A stretch of 64,000 nucleotides of DNA, taken from Canna indica. Taxonomy: Eukaryota > Streptophyta > Magnoliopsida > Zingiberales > Cannaceae. The position numbers and the translations under genes were made by a program. Position 1 is the stretch's first letter. The number at the start of each line of letters is the position of its first letter. Below, in pieces: positions 46,683 through 57,936 of the stretch. The stretch spans positions 59,992,001 through 60,056,000 of the forward strand of contig CP136891.1 in assembly GCA_034359265.1 (NCBI GenBank). The letters run 5' to 3'. The notes beneath the pieces are model-generated. The model was not told where the DNA came from, did not search any database, and saw only the letters and a list, made by a program, of their open reading frames with translations.

Positions 46683-47181
46683 TAGAGCCGGCAAAATATG
46701 GCCCGACCCAATAGCCCGAAAAAATATCGGGTTCGGGACGGTTCTTATCGTGCTCGGGCCGTTATCGGGCTGGCCAGATAAGGCTCGAAAAATTATTGGG
46801 CCAGACTGGGCTAGGCGGTGTAGGCCCGGCTCGGCCCAATAGCCCAATAAGGATTTGGGTATTATCGGGCTATTGGGCTCGAAACGACCCGATAGCTCGA
46901 TATGGGCCCGATAACCCAATTATATTGGCACGATTTCAGTCTGATAGTACGATTTTTGCACGATTTTGGTACGATAAACCGTTTGGGCCTGAAATTTCAT
47001 TTTTCATCTTTGTGTTTTCGGGCTAACGGGCCGTGCCGGCCCGACACGCTATTTTTTCATGCCGGCCTGGCACGCTATTTTTTCGTGCCGGACCGGGCCA
47101 ACAACTTCGGGCCTGAATCGCTATCGGGCCGACCTAAAAAAAATTCGGGCCGGCCCCGCCCGGCATGATTTGCCAGGCCTA
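46683..47181. mobile_element. hAT MITE with 8-bp target duplication (copy B)
   Basis: This is the same element as 5820-6283, 499 bp long, flanked by TTCTAGAT at 46675-46682 and 47182-47189. It is longer because of extra interior repeat units around 47045-47075 and 47105-47135. Confidence 0.9.
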
Positions 47182-50180
47182 TTCTAGATAGAAAACTAAT
47201 TAAAATATAATAAAGGTGGATACAATTTTAAAAAATAAAATACAACACTAAAACAAAATCAAAAGAAAAATATTAATAAGTGAAATAACGAATTGATAGT
47301 TAAAAAATCATAGCTCGCAAAATTACAATTTCAAAAATGAAAAAAATAACTACACTTTCTAATAAAGTACAAACATTATAAAATAATTTTTAATCAAAAC
47401 ATATATGAAATCAATTATATAGTAAAAGACGTAATGAATAAAGTATAGTTAAATATTATAATATAAATATATGGTCATGTATTAATAGAAGTAAAAATAA
47501 AGATGAGTTTTACAATGGTCTAATTTAAAATCAACAATAATAGTAAACTTTAATATACCTAATTAAAATTATTGGATATTTAATAAATGTATATAATTTT
47601 TAATAAAAATACAACAATAAACACACATTTATAAAAACAATAATAGCATTAAACATAAACACTCAAAATAATGTATTTGATAAATTAAAAAGGAACATAA
47701 TTTTAGTGAATTACAATTCTTATAAAGGTTTAAAAAAATAAAAATATAAGAAAAATAGACTTAACAAAATGATTAAGAGGTCTCACTTATCACGTACCAC
47801 TTGATTATATCAGTAATCTCATTATGATATCTAAAATGGAAGTAAAGGTAAAAGCTCAAACTAAATAATTTAATAAAAACTTAAAAATCAAATTTAATGA
47901 ACAAATAATATTTTCTTCACTTAAAAAATAAAGAAATAACAAAAATATAAATTTTAAAAAGTAATAATATAGAAAATATAAAATATATAACAAAAATAAA
48001 ATAAAGATTTAAAATATATAATTATACTTAATTTATTTTAGAGTTTTGAAATAATTTTAGAAAATATGAATCATCAAACTAAATAATAAATTCTGCTAAA
48101 AATTTTTAAAATCTGAATGAAATTAACTAATTAAGGACAATAAGACTAAATGCCTATGTATTTTTAAATAGTAAAATAAAAATAAAAATAAATATTATAT
48201 TAATCAAAATTTTGATTACATTTACTAAAAAATGTTCTTATTTCTCATATACCATTTTTCATATACTAATTGATTAGCATATCATTTATTTTACTACAAC
48301 ATCCATTAGCTATATATATTAGGTATTTATAGTTTTTTGCTTCAAATTTTTAAGCCTCTCAAAAATCTGAAAGCTTAAACTAATTTAAAAATCAGTCAAA
48401 GAACCTGACAATGAAATCAAGTTAATAATAAATAATATTTTCTTAGTAAATAATATATAACAAAATAAAATATAAAATAATGATAGTAATAATAAATAAT
48501 ATAAGATATACAGTATATAAGAAGAAAAATAAAAGAATAATTTTAAAAATATATAAGTATGTATATTAGACTATTTTAATATTTGAATTTTAGAAAAAAT
48601 AATAATCCAAACTAAAAAAATTTACTCAAAAATTATAAAACTTGAATTGAATTAAGGAAAATAAAAGTAAAAGATTAGATCTTTAATCAACTATAACAAT
48701 CAATAAGAATAACAGAAATAATTAATATAATAAATAAATATTGTATATAATATATATTCAATATATAATTATATAATAAAATATATTATTAATATATATT
48801 TATTTCAATCAAATTTGCCAAGAAAATATGAAATATAAACCAAATCAAAAATTTTAACGAAGAGAATCAAAAAATCATATAATGCCATATGAGATAAGCT
48901 CAATTTTTTGGACTTAAGAATATCAATGCTTCTACTTATTGAATATATAATTTGATATTCTTTTTATTTGAATAGATATTCAAATTTTAGAGATATTTGA
49001 AATTACATCTTTTTATTCGAGTTTGAGATTTTAAAAAAAATTGAATTAATTTAAAATTTTAAATCAATTTGAGTAAAATTTATTTAATTTTTATGAATTG
49101 ATTGAAATATATTAGTTTCCATGTATTATATAGGTACATATTACATAAAACTAATTTATTCAAGACTAAGTTATATTAATTCGAGATTTTAAATTTTTAT
49201 TATAGAATGCAAACTTTATAACTAAAAAATTTAATGAAAATTTATTAATCACACTAAGTTGAAGGGAAAAATTAAAATTTAAGTAAATAATATAATAAAA
49301 AATATATTGATTTGATTTGAAGTATCATTTTTTAAAAAAAATACATATATGGACTTGATTAAAAAAACAAATTTAGAAAAGATAATAATAAATATACTAA
49401 AAGATAATATGAACTAATACTAATAAAATTTAAAAAATAAATTAAAAAAAGGGAAAGGAAATTAAATTAAATTAAATTATAGATAGTATTATAAATTTTC
49501 AACTATAAAGTAAAAAAAAGGAAAAAATGATATATAATATATAATAGGAAAATATGTATATTTATAAAATATATTTTATATAAAGAAAAATGTATATTAA
49601 AAGATGTAGAAATTTTGGAAGGATAAAATTATGTAATTATTTTTACTGACAATAGTTTGGAAAATTTTGAATCAATTTAAATTTTTGATTACATTCAAAT
49701 CAAATCTAATTAAAATTGAGATTTAAATAACCTTTGGTATTTTGAAATTCAAAATTTTGAACTTTTTAATGCAATAGGTAGAATTGAATAAAAATTTGAA
49801 TAAATTAATTAAATTATAAAAGTTCATATTTTAATAGGTTTTAAATAAAATATAATAATATTATTAAATATCTATTAAAAATAATATAATTTAATACTAC
49901 CAAAATAAAATAAAATTTGAAATCTTAATTTTGATATATAAAATATAATAAAAATCAAAAATATAAAAAAGTAAAATATTTTTAAAATCATAATTTTGAT
50001 ATATAAAATATAATAAAAATCAAAAAGTAAAAAAAGTAAAACATTTTTTTAAAAAAATATCCTCCTTTCTTAAAGAATATAAAAAAATAAAGACAGAATA
50101 AAAAATATATAAAATTAAAAAAGCAAAATAATTTCAATAAGAAAAACAAATAAAATAATTAATATATAAAAAGTAAAAGT
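47182..50180. other. Very AT-rich DNA without genes (copy B)
   Basis: This is the counterpart of 6284-8960 plus about 330 bp at 47499-47847 that copy A lacks. No gene is seen. Confidence 0.7.
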
Positions 50181-50189
50181 AGAAGAAGA

Positions 50190-50305
50190 AAGGGCAGCCA
50201 ATGCTGCCCTTCGTTTATAAACTGCAGCGTTGAGAGCGCTGGTTTACTTTTTTTTTAATAAAAAAGAAAAAAGAAAAAATGGGCAGCGCTACTCAGCGCT
50301 GCCCT
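50190..50305. repeat. GC-rich palindromes in AT-rich DNA (copy B)
   Basis: GGGCAGCGCT and AGCGCTGCCC form the same stem as at 9059-9082. Upstream, GGGCAGCCAATGCTGCCC is now closer to a perfect palindrome than in copy A. Confidence 0.85.
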
Positions 50306-50904
50306 TTTCTTATAAAAAAAAAAGAAAACAATGAAAATAAAAACGTGGAATGTGAAGAGAGCTATGGTTTTGATAAATAAGATACAAACTGAAATGTGAG
50401 TTTAACTATCATTTCACAGCTTATACAACTAAATATTTCTCTTATATTTGTTTCATGTGATATCCAATAGTACTAGTAAAAGTGGGTTAACTAGAACCAA
50501 GAGGAAGTGTCTCTATCCCCATTGTGGATTTACTTTCTCGCACTTGAAAAAAATAATAGAGGATATGTAAAGTTGACCAAATAGGTGATAGATATGTAAA
50601 ATGACCTGAAATAGGAGGTGTTATTGCTTTCACTAAATATTGGATTAATTATCTAGGTTTACTTGTCAATTATCACGATGTTTATCTCTTTTTTGGATTC
50701 AAGTAAAGAGAGGAATAGGAATTAGGAAGAGAAGAATAGAGAACTTAGAAATTGGTAGGTAGGTTAAAAAAATTTATTAGTTGATCAAAAATTATCGGTT
50801 AACCGAATCGAAAAAAATAAAATCGAAATGATGATTAATCGAAGTTAATGAATCGATTAATAAAATTACCAATGGAAGGATTAACTAGTCTATGCTCACC
50901 CCTA

Positions 50905-51062
50905 ATATTTTGAGTATTCATGTAATTAGTGTTGCTTCAAAATATGCATTTAGCATGGGTGGAAAAACTATATCAATTACTAGAAATTCTCTTAAGGCAA
51001 AAACAGTCCAAGTTCTAATTTGTTTTCAAGATTGGATTCGAGAAGAAGAAGGTAATTATTAA
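50905..51062 (+). pseudogene. hAT transposase C-terminal part 2 (copy B)
   Basis: The dimerisation domain resumes with SIHVISVASKYAFSMGG, then LKAKTVQVLICFQDW, ending at TAA (51060-51062). It continues the frame interrupted at 43334. Confidence 0.85.
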
Positions 51063-52009
51063 ATCTTGATAAATTATTTGATTTATGCGACTATTTTTTT
51101 CTAATTTATGTTTTTTAATCTTGAAATAAAAGTTGGTTCGATGGCTTTTAGGATATGATAGATTTAAAGATGCTGATCGGATAGCTCGAGTGAGGAGAAT
51201 GACTGATAAAAATGATGATGAAGTTGAAATTGGATTTTATTATTTTTTTCCAATTTATTGATGGCAATTTGATATATTTATTTTGTTTTGTTTTTTTATG
51301 TGAAGAAAAATAGAAATAGAATACAGTAGTTGTTCACTTTGGATTCTTATATATACAAATTTGAAATAGTAATATATACTGAATAATTGTTGAATTAATT
51401 TAGTATAATTAAACATATTATATGATGATAATATTTTCGGACTTGTAATGTTTTATAGTACAGTTTATATATTTGTTTTATTTTAAATTTATTGAAATGT
51501 TGATGTTATAGTAAAATATATAATGGACGTGAATAAATAAAATATTAAATACAAGGAAGGAAAAAAAATGGCTAAAAAACGTGGGTTGGATTGGGCCGGG
51601 CTCGGGTTTTGCTTAAATTTCATGGGACGGACCTAGTTTGGCCAGTGTTTTTTAAAATTCAAGCTCAGACTTCATCTTATAAAATTGGGCCCGCATTGGC
51701 CCGACCGGCCCGCATTGAGCCTGGCCTGACCCGGCCCACCAGGTCTACTAACAACCAAGCAAGCACTTAAGTTGTCCTGTAAGAAGTAAATATCACAAGT
51801 TTTATCAACGAGGTAAAACTCTAAATACTATCTTGATATATAAATGGATAACACTACAAGGATCCACTTTACATATTATATTAATACTACTACTACGTAC
51901 AACACTAAAACATTAAGAAAAGCAAAACTAAGAGAAGCATAAGCACAATCAAAGAGATGGAGCTCTACCTGGGATGACTTCGATCAAGTGGTCTCTAAAT
52001 CTGAACTAT

Positions 52010-53108
52010 AAGCAGTGGGGAGGGGAATGACGAGTGCGGTGGCTTGTGGGTAGGGTTTAACAGTGGAGATGGAGAGTCGGCGAATTAGATTCCGGCGAGG
52101 TATGTGTAGAAGCAGTTGTAGTTATCCAAATGAGATCTATGACCGATACTTCTAGGATTGGGTGTTGACCTTCTTTCTTTTTTGATAACCTCAGCCTAGA
52201 AGAGAAGGAAGTTTGTTTAGTGAATAGGAGAGACCAAGCCGTAGGGTAAGCAACAAGCTTTGAGGACGAAGGTTCAGTTCAGTGCTCATCAGCCAAGTGA
52301 CCTTCATGACCTTTCCCTGCTCTCTAAAACCGCCGCAATTCCAATCTCTAGGAACATCGTAGAAAGAGAAATGCATTGAGTATTCTTTCTGATCGAGTTT
52401 AAGATACGGCTCCCGCCTGCTCTTCCTTTTAGCCAGTTTTAGGTGTTGAAAGTGCTTCCAAAAATATGCTTCACACAACCCGCCCTTCTCATGCTCGCAC
52501 TCAAATCAGCTTCTATCTGCAGGATCTCCACTTTCTACTCGACTCTTGACAGAGGCCTCATGCTTCTCCTTTATCGTGGTAACAGTTCGCAGAGGCGACA
52601 CATCCATTCCTTCATTTTGGTTGGTCAGGACTGCTTCAAGAGATGTCTATGCACCGCTATCTTAAAAGACAGGAGAAGGTATTCGCTCCACTATACAACC
52701 ATGTCCTCACTGAAAGGAAGCTACCAATCGTACGCCAAGCCCAATGAATGATATAATTGATGAAGTCGTGAAGACAAGGACGGAGTTGAATGGGCTATAG
52801 TGATCAGAAAAAGACATGGCAACTGTGAACTTTCCTGCCGTATTTGAACCTTTCAATCCTTATTTTTGTTTCTCCTATTCTTTTAGCAAGGTGAAGCCTC
52901 GGGGAGGAGTCATGTAGGTCGGCAGCATCCCTGTGTTTTCTGCATACCTTGCTTATGGAAAGGTAGCCTACCCTATACAAACAAGAGAGTATCGACCGGC
53001 AGACGAGAAGGCAAAGTCAAAGGAAAGTGGTGCTTCAGCTACAAGAAAGTCTGTCGAACCTTTATTTGGTCAATGCAATCATGAAATATTTTCAGTCCAG
53101 AAAGAAAG
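52010..53108. other. Remnant of the gene fragment and organelle-like segment (copy B)
   Basis: At 52010-52100 is the last part of the unknown gene fragment. It joins directly to the organelle-like segment (52101-53108), which ends abruptly at GAAAGTA against AT-rich DNA. Both joins lie inside copy A's longer version, with 2-3 bp of shared bases at each. Confidence 0.6.
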
Positions 53109-53489
53109 TAAGTTGAACCAGATAAAAAAGGAATTCAATAAATTAATCAAATTATAAAGTCAAATTCTAATAGCTAAATAAGTAAAATATAATAATAATG
53201 TTATATATTTATTTTTTTTTAAAAAATGAATACTACCAAATTTTAGAATAATGTGAAATTTGGAATCAAAATTTTATAGAAAATAAAATAAAAATATGTA
53301 AAAATAAAAACAAATACAATTTAAAAACAAAACAAAATAAAGAAAAAATAAAAAAATAATTAAAAAAAATATAAGAAAAATTAAAATTAAAATTAAAATT
53401 AAAAAAACTAAAATGAACTATTTTTAAAACAAAGATTTTTTTTTGTAAAAAATGAAATAATAATTAAAGTCTATTAAAAAGAAGAAGAA

Positions 53490-53820
53490 AAACAAAATTA
53501 ATAACAAAACAAATAAAAAAATAAAAAAATTAAATAAGGATATAAAATATATAATAAAAGAAAAAGCTAAAATAAAATATAATTTTAAAAAGTGAAAAAA
53601 ACAAAGAAAAAACAACCACTTAAAATAAATAAAATAAAATAAGAATTATATATATATGAAAAAAAAATACAGCAAAATAATTCGAAAATCAAAGTAAGAA
53701 AACAAAAATGAAGAAAAGGCCGTGATGACAGCACCATATATATATATATATAAATACAGGAAAATAATTAAAAAACCAAAGTAAGAAAACAAAAATGAAG
53801 AAAGGATTGTGATGACAACA

Positions 53821-53862
<42 letters not shown>

Positions 53863-55149
53863 CAAAATAATTCAAAAATCAAAGTAAGAAAACAAAAATG
53901 AAGAAAGGGCTGTGCTGACAGCATGTCAGCACTTCCCTTTATTTGAAAAATAAAAAAAATACGAGAGAGAGAGAAAAAAAAAGGCAGCTGCCGCAGTGCT
54001 GCCGTACTGAATTAAAAAATAAAAATAGTGGGCAACGCTGAGAGCACTGGCCGCTGCCCTGTTTCCAAAGAAAAAGAAAAATAAAAGAAAATTCATGAAC
54101 AATGTCGTACGGGATCAAAATAATTTTATAAAATTAATAATACTAATGAAATTGATTCTATATTAATATATAAAATAAATAAAACATCATTACATTAAGT
54201 TATGAAACTAAATAATAACTTAAAATTCTAACAAATATTTATTTTTTTTATAGAAAGCTAATTCGGACATGACAGAAATACAAAGACTCAAATGGTCAAT
54301 AATTTAAGTGCTCTTACTTTAGGTTAGATTGTTGAGTTTATCTCGAATTGAGCCGAGTTTGTGGGTTCAATCGAAATTCGACTCGGGTGCGAATCAAATC
54401 GAATTAAGAGGCTAGGTGAGAGGAGGGTATTCTCGAAAAAAGGAAAAATGAGAGTGGAGGATTATAAATTAAGAGTGAGCAAAAACAATTGATTTTTCGA
54501 TTAATCAAAAAATTGATCTGAAATCGAACTGATTTTTTCAATTTTAAGTTATGTTTTCGAATTCAGATTCAATACACGATTTAAAAAGTCCACCGATTTT
54601 GATTAACCGACCAATTCAATATTATTTATTAATTTTTAAATATATATATAATGATTCATAAATTTTCAAAAAATTAAAAAATTAATCAAATGATTTATAA
54701 ATTATAAAAAATTATATATATACACGTCGGCACTGCCCTTTATTTGAAAAATAAAAAAATGAGAGAGAGAGAGAGAGCGCGCGTGCCAGAGCCAACTGCC
54801 ACAGTGCTGCCCTACGCCCCTACTGAATTAAAAAATGAAAATTGCGGGCAACACTGAGAGCACTGGCCGCAGCCCTATTTTCAAAGAAAAAGGAAAATAA
54901 AAGAAAATTTCTGAACAATGTCGTACAGGATATATCAAAATAATTTTATAAAATTAATAATACTAATGAAATTAATTCTATATTAATATATAAAATAAAT
55001 AATCATTACATGTTAAGATATGAAAATAAATAATACTGGGAAATTCTAACAAATATTTTGTTTTTTTTATAAAGAGCTAATCTGGGCACATGCAAGCTAA
55101 GACGAGTCTCGACCTGACACAAATATAGAGACTCGATAAGTGGTTAATA
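53490..55149. repeat. Palindrome-rich non-coding repeats before the CACTA terminus (copy B)
   Basis: Contains three tandem 80-90 bp blocks (53660-53900) with a long TA run at 53823-53857, the 31-base hairpin (53907-53937), two diverged sub-units with GC palindromes (53980-54060 and 54780-54875), and a hAT-type left end at 54474. It is the single-copy counterpart of 14050-17750. Confidence 0.75.
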
Positions 55150-55475
55150 CACTACAAGAAAATCACCGACGGACGAAATCCATCGGTAATATTATTACCG
55201 ACAGACTCTCCATTGCTAAAATGCGTCGGTATTATCAACGAATTTTTTCGTTTGTTGGTATTACCAACACATGTTTTTCCATTCCATTGGTATTACCAAC
55301 GGAAGTATTTTCGTTGGTAATTATTTTGTTGGCGTTATCAACAGAATTATTTTTGTTAGTAATACCAACGGAAGTGTTGTCGTTGGTAATTCCGTTGGTA
55401 ATACCAACAGATATATTTCTGTTGATAATACCAACAAAATATATCCGTCGGTAATACATTTTATTGGCTAATACC
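55150..55475. mobile_element. CACTA transposon terminus with subterminal repeats (copy B)
   Basis: CACTACAAGAAAATCACC with the same subterminal inverted repeats as at 15511. No opposite end was found before 57242; 55476-56854 is unremarkable DNA that in copy A was partly deleted. Confidence 0.8.
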
Positions 55476-56854
55476 TAAATCAATCCTAAACACCTAAAAC
55501 TTATCACATTTACACGAAACCATAAAATAAAATTTGAAACCACATATGAACCATTATATTTCTAAATTCACACACACAGAAATTAACCATAAACAACTTA
55601 AGGAAACTATTATATACATTAAGCATAGTCACAGCTCTAAAAGAGCAATGATTTCATTTGCATTTTTTTATAAAAAAAGTTAGTAGTGACTAAAACATCG
55701 TTAGTATGGTCAATCCATTCACACCACAATTCAAAACACTTGTAGATGGATACAATGGGAAACTATTATTTAGTCATTAAAAAATGTTGAAAAGAGAAAC
55801 CATTCTTGGCGAGCATCAACATATACAACACTTTTCTCAAAAATAAAATTGCTCTCCCAAACACAAATATGTGCAAAAAAGACTAGATGAATGTAAAATA
55901 CTTAATATCAACAACAGAGCAAGAAAGAGAAAAAAGAATAACTGCAGATCGGATTAAGAAAGAAGAACTTCAGATAGGGTTAAGAATATCTAGACTGCAT
56001 ACAGTCCCACAAAGATTACTTGGAATGCAAAAAGTCCTTCCTCAGTAATGTTGCTAGGAAACACTCTAGCAAAAGAAAAAATAACAAACTACCTATTTTT
56101 TAGGACATACTTATTGGGCACCTCATACCTTGCATCAGATGAGTGTCCAAGTCCTCTAAGCATTCACTGATTGAAGCCACCTTGTCTGCAATGATTTAAA
56201 ACACTTATTCCTTCAAATGCCTTGCTTGAATGCCTAGCCCCTGTTACCATATGGACTATGCATGCTATACATAAAATAATCACTGCATTGAAACAGTGAT
56301 AGACCTTTAACATTAGCTCACTGTGCATATGGACTATGCATGCTTTCACTCGCTTGTAATGAACCATATCAAATTGAAAGCCTGCCTATGAAAAAGGATG
56401 AACCCACTGAGTCTGCCTAGCATACAATTCTTTCAATAACTTCCCAACCTATTCAAAAAAGGTTACCATGCTTCTCATTTTTGACTTGTTTTCAAAAGCA
56501 CATATATAATTAACTAGAGCCTTCAAGGCACCATTATTAGTTCATCATTTTTGGTTTATTAACCTTTACCTTAATATGTGCACATCAATACCACCACTGT
56601 AGATTATTTTAACATCTAGCTGATTGGAATTCATCAACAAAAGAAAGTTAGAAAAATGATGTTAAATGAGCTAGAAACTAAACTTGATTATAGTATTATA
56701 GGATAAATGAGCTAGAAACTAAACATTAACCACATGAAATTATCTCGGGATAAATATATAGTTCAAAAGCTATTATATGAGTACATGGAACTCTTTAAAA
56801 TCAAACTATTTTTTGTAGCATTATCAAAAACTAGATCCTATTATATATTCTTAA

Positions 56855-57242
56855 ACAACAAGAATGTAATTAAAAAATTATAAAACAAATATCCCTAAAA
56901 AAGGGGTTTCAAGCTATAAAAGAAATCACTAGATGTACAACAAATAAAGCACTAGAATATGATTGTATACCTCGTGCTTCCTCATCCCTCAATTTAGCAT
57001 CCATCACCTTGCTTGGAGGATACTTTGGCAGGCTTGAGGGTTCACATTCATATAAGACGTTTTTGTGGACACCTTGATAGCTATGGTTTGTTTTCAATAA
57101 ACGAACCTGCATATTCAAACAAAAAATCACCCCTCTACTATTTGTTTTCTCAACAACCTGGAGGCATCATGGTTTTGGCTTTTCTCTCTTGCTAAACCAA
57201 TGCATCGATTTTTTTCTAATTACACTATAGTTAGTCAACATA
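56855..57242. other. Anonymous DNA between copy B and the CACTA element
   Basis: No gene is supportable. ATA at 57240-57242 directly precedes the CACTA terminus and may be its 3-bp target copy. Confidence 0.5.
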
Positions 57243-57680
57243 CACTACAAAAAAATAGGGTATCACCAATGGACAAAATCCGTTGGTAATACTCAACAAT
57301 CCGTTGGTAATACATTACCAACGGATTATCGGTTGGTAAATACGTCGGTGATGACCATGCTAGGTATTACCAACGGATATTATTATATCCGTTGGTAACA
57401 CCAATGGTAATTAAAGTCTGTTGGTAACACCAACGAAAAATATTATCCGTTGGTAACACCAACAGAAATATACTCTGTTGGTGATACCAACGGATCACTA
57501 TTCGTTGGTGTCACCAACGGATCATACTATGTTGGTATTACCAACGGAGATAATATCCGTTGGGAATACCAACAGATATCATCCTTGTTTACGCTGACAT
57601 ATTCAACAAAGGTATCCGTTGGTATTACCAACTGACATCCGTTGGTATTACCAACAAAAACATTTGTTGCTAATACATTT
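57243..57680. repeat. CACTA terminal and subterminal repeat array
   Basis: After the terminal CACTACAA, about 20 copies of the half-site CCGTTGGTAA / TTACCAACGG alternate in both orientations up to about 57670, many as palindromes TCCGTTGGT-ACCAACGGA. In En/Spm such repeats bind the TNPA-type protein. Confidence 0.85.
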
Positions 57681-57936
57681 TAATTAAAATGCTCATACCC
57701 ATATGAATTTTCATTTTCCTGTATACAACCTATAATCACACATCAAATTTTTTATTTACCCAATCACAAATATATATACAAGTCAAGAAAAAAAATTCAT
57801 ATTTCATAACCAAAACCAAACATTTACAATCGAGTATATTGTCAAACAAATACAAACATTACTATGTCAAATTTTCCCTAACATTAACCGAATTGTGTAG
57901 TGCAAAATCATAACCAAATACAAATCTTAACCAACA

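Larger units (their letters stand above)
43335..50904. mobile_element. hAT-type element nested in the hAT transposase (copy B)
   Basis: The ends TAGGGGGTGAGC and GCTCACCCCTA are as in copy A. The target copies TCATTTTG (left) and ATATTTTG (right, 50905-50912) agree at six of eight positions, better than in A. The interior holds the Copia remnant, Helitron terminus, MITE and AT-rich DNA. Confidence 0.7.
40881..56854 (+). repeat. Large direct duplication, copy B
   Basis: This is the second copy of the segment at 1-18495. Differences seen by eye: about 47 bp lost near 43160 within the hAT C-terminal exon; a 42-bp tandem repeat gained near 46080; about 330 bp present at 47499-47847 but absent from A; about 1.08 kb missing at the junction near 52100; about 0.7 kb missing at the junction near 53108; and no local tandem duplication of the CACTA-bearing end. 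Left of 40881 the sequence continues into a Gypsy LTR whose A counterpart lies outside the window. Confidence 0.95.

Noticed and set aside
46677..47168. Several open frames of 76-88 residues
   Set aside because: They lie wholly inside the GC-rich hAT MITE and reflect its GGCCCG repeats, not genes.
55640..55690. TTAGTAGTG as a possible right end of the copy B CACTA element
   Set aside because: It matches the inverted terminal repeat too poorly and the flanking 3-bp sequence does not match ATA.
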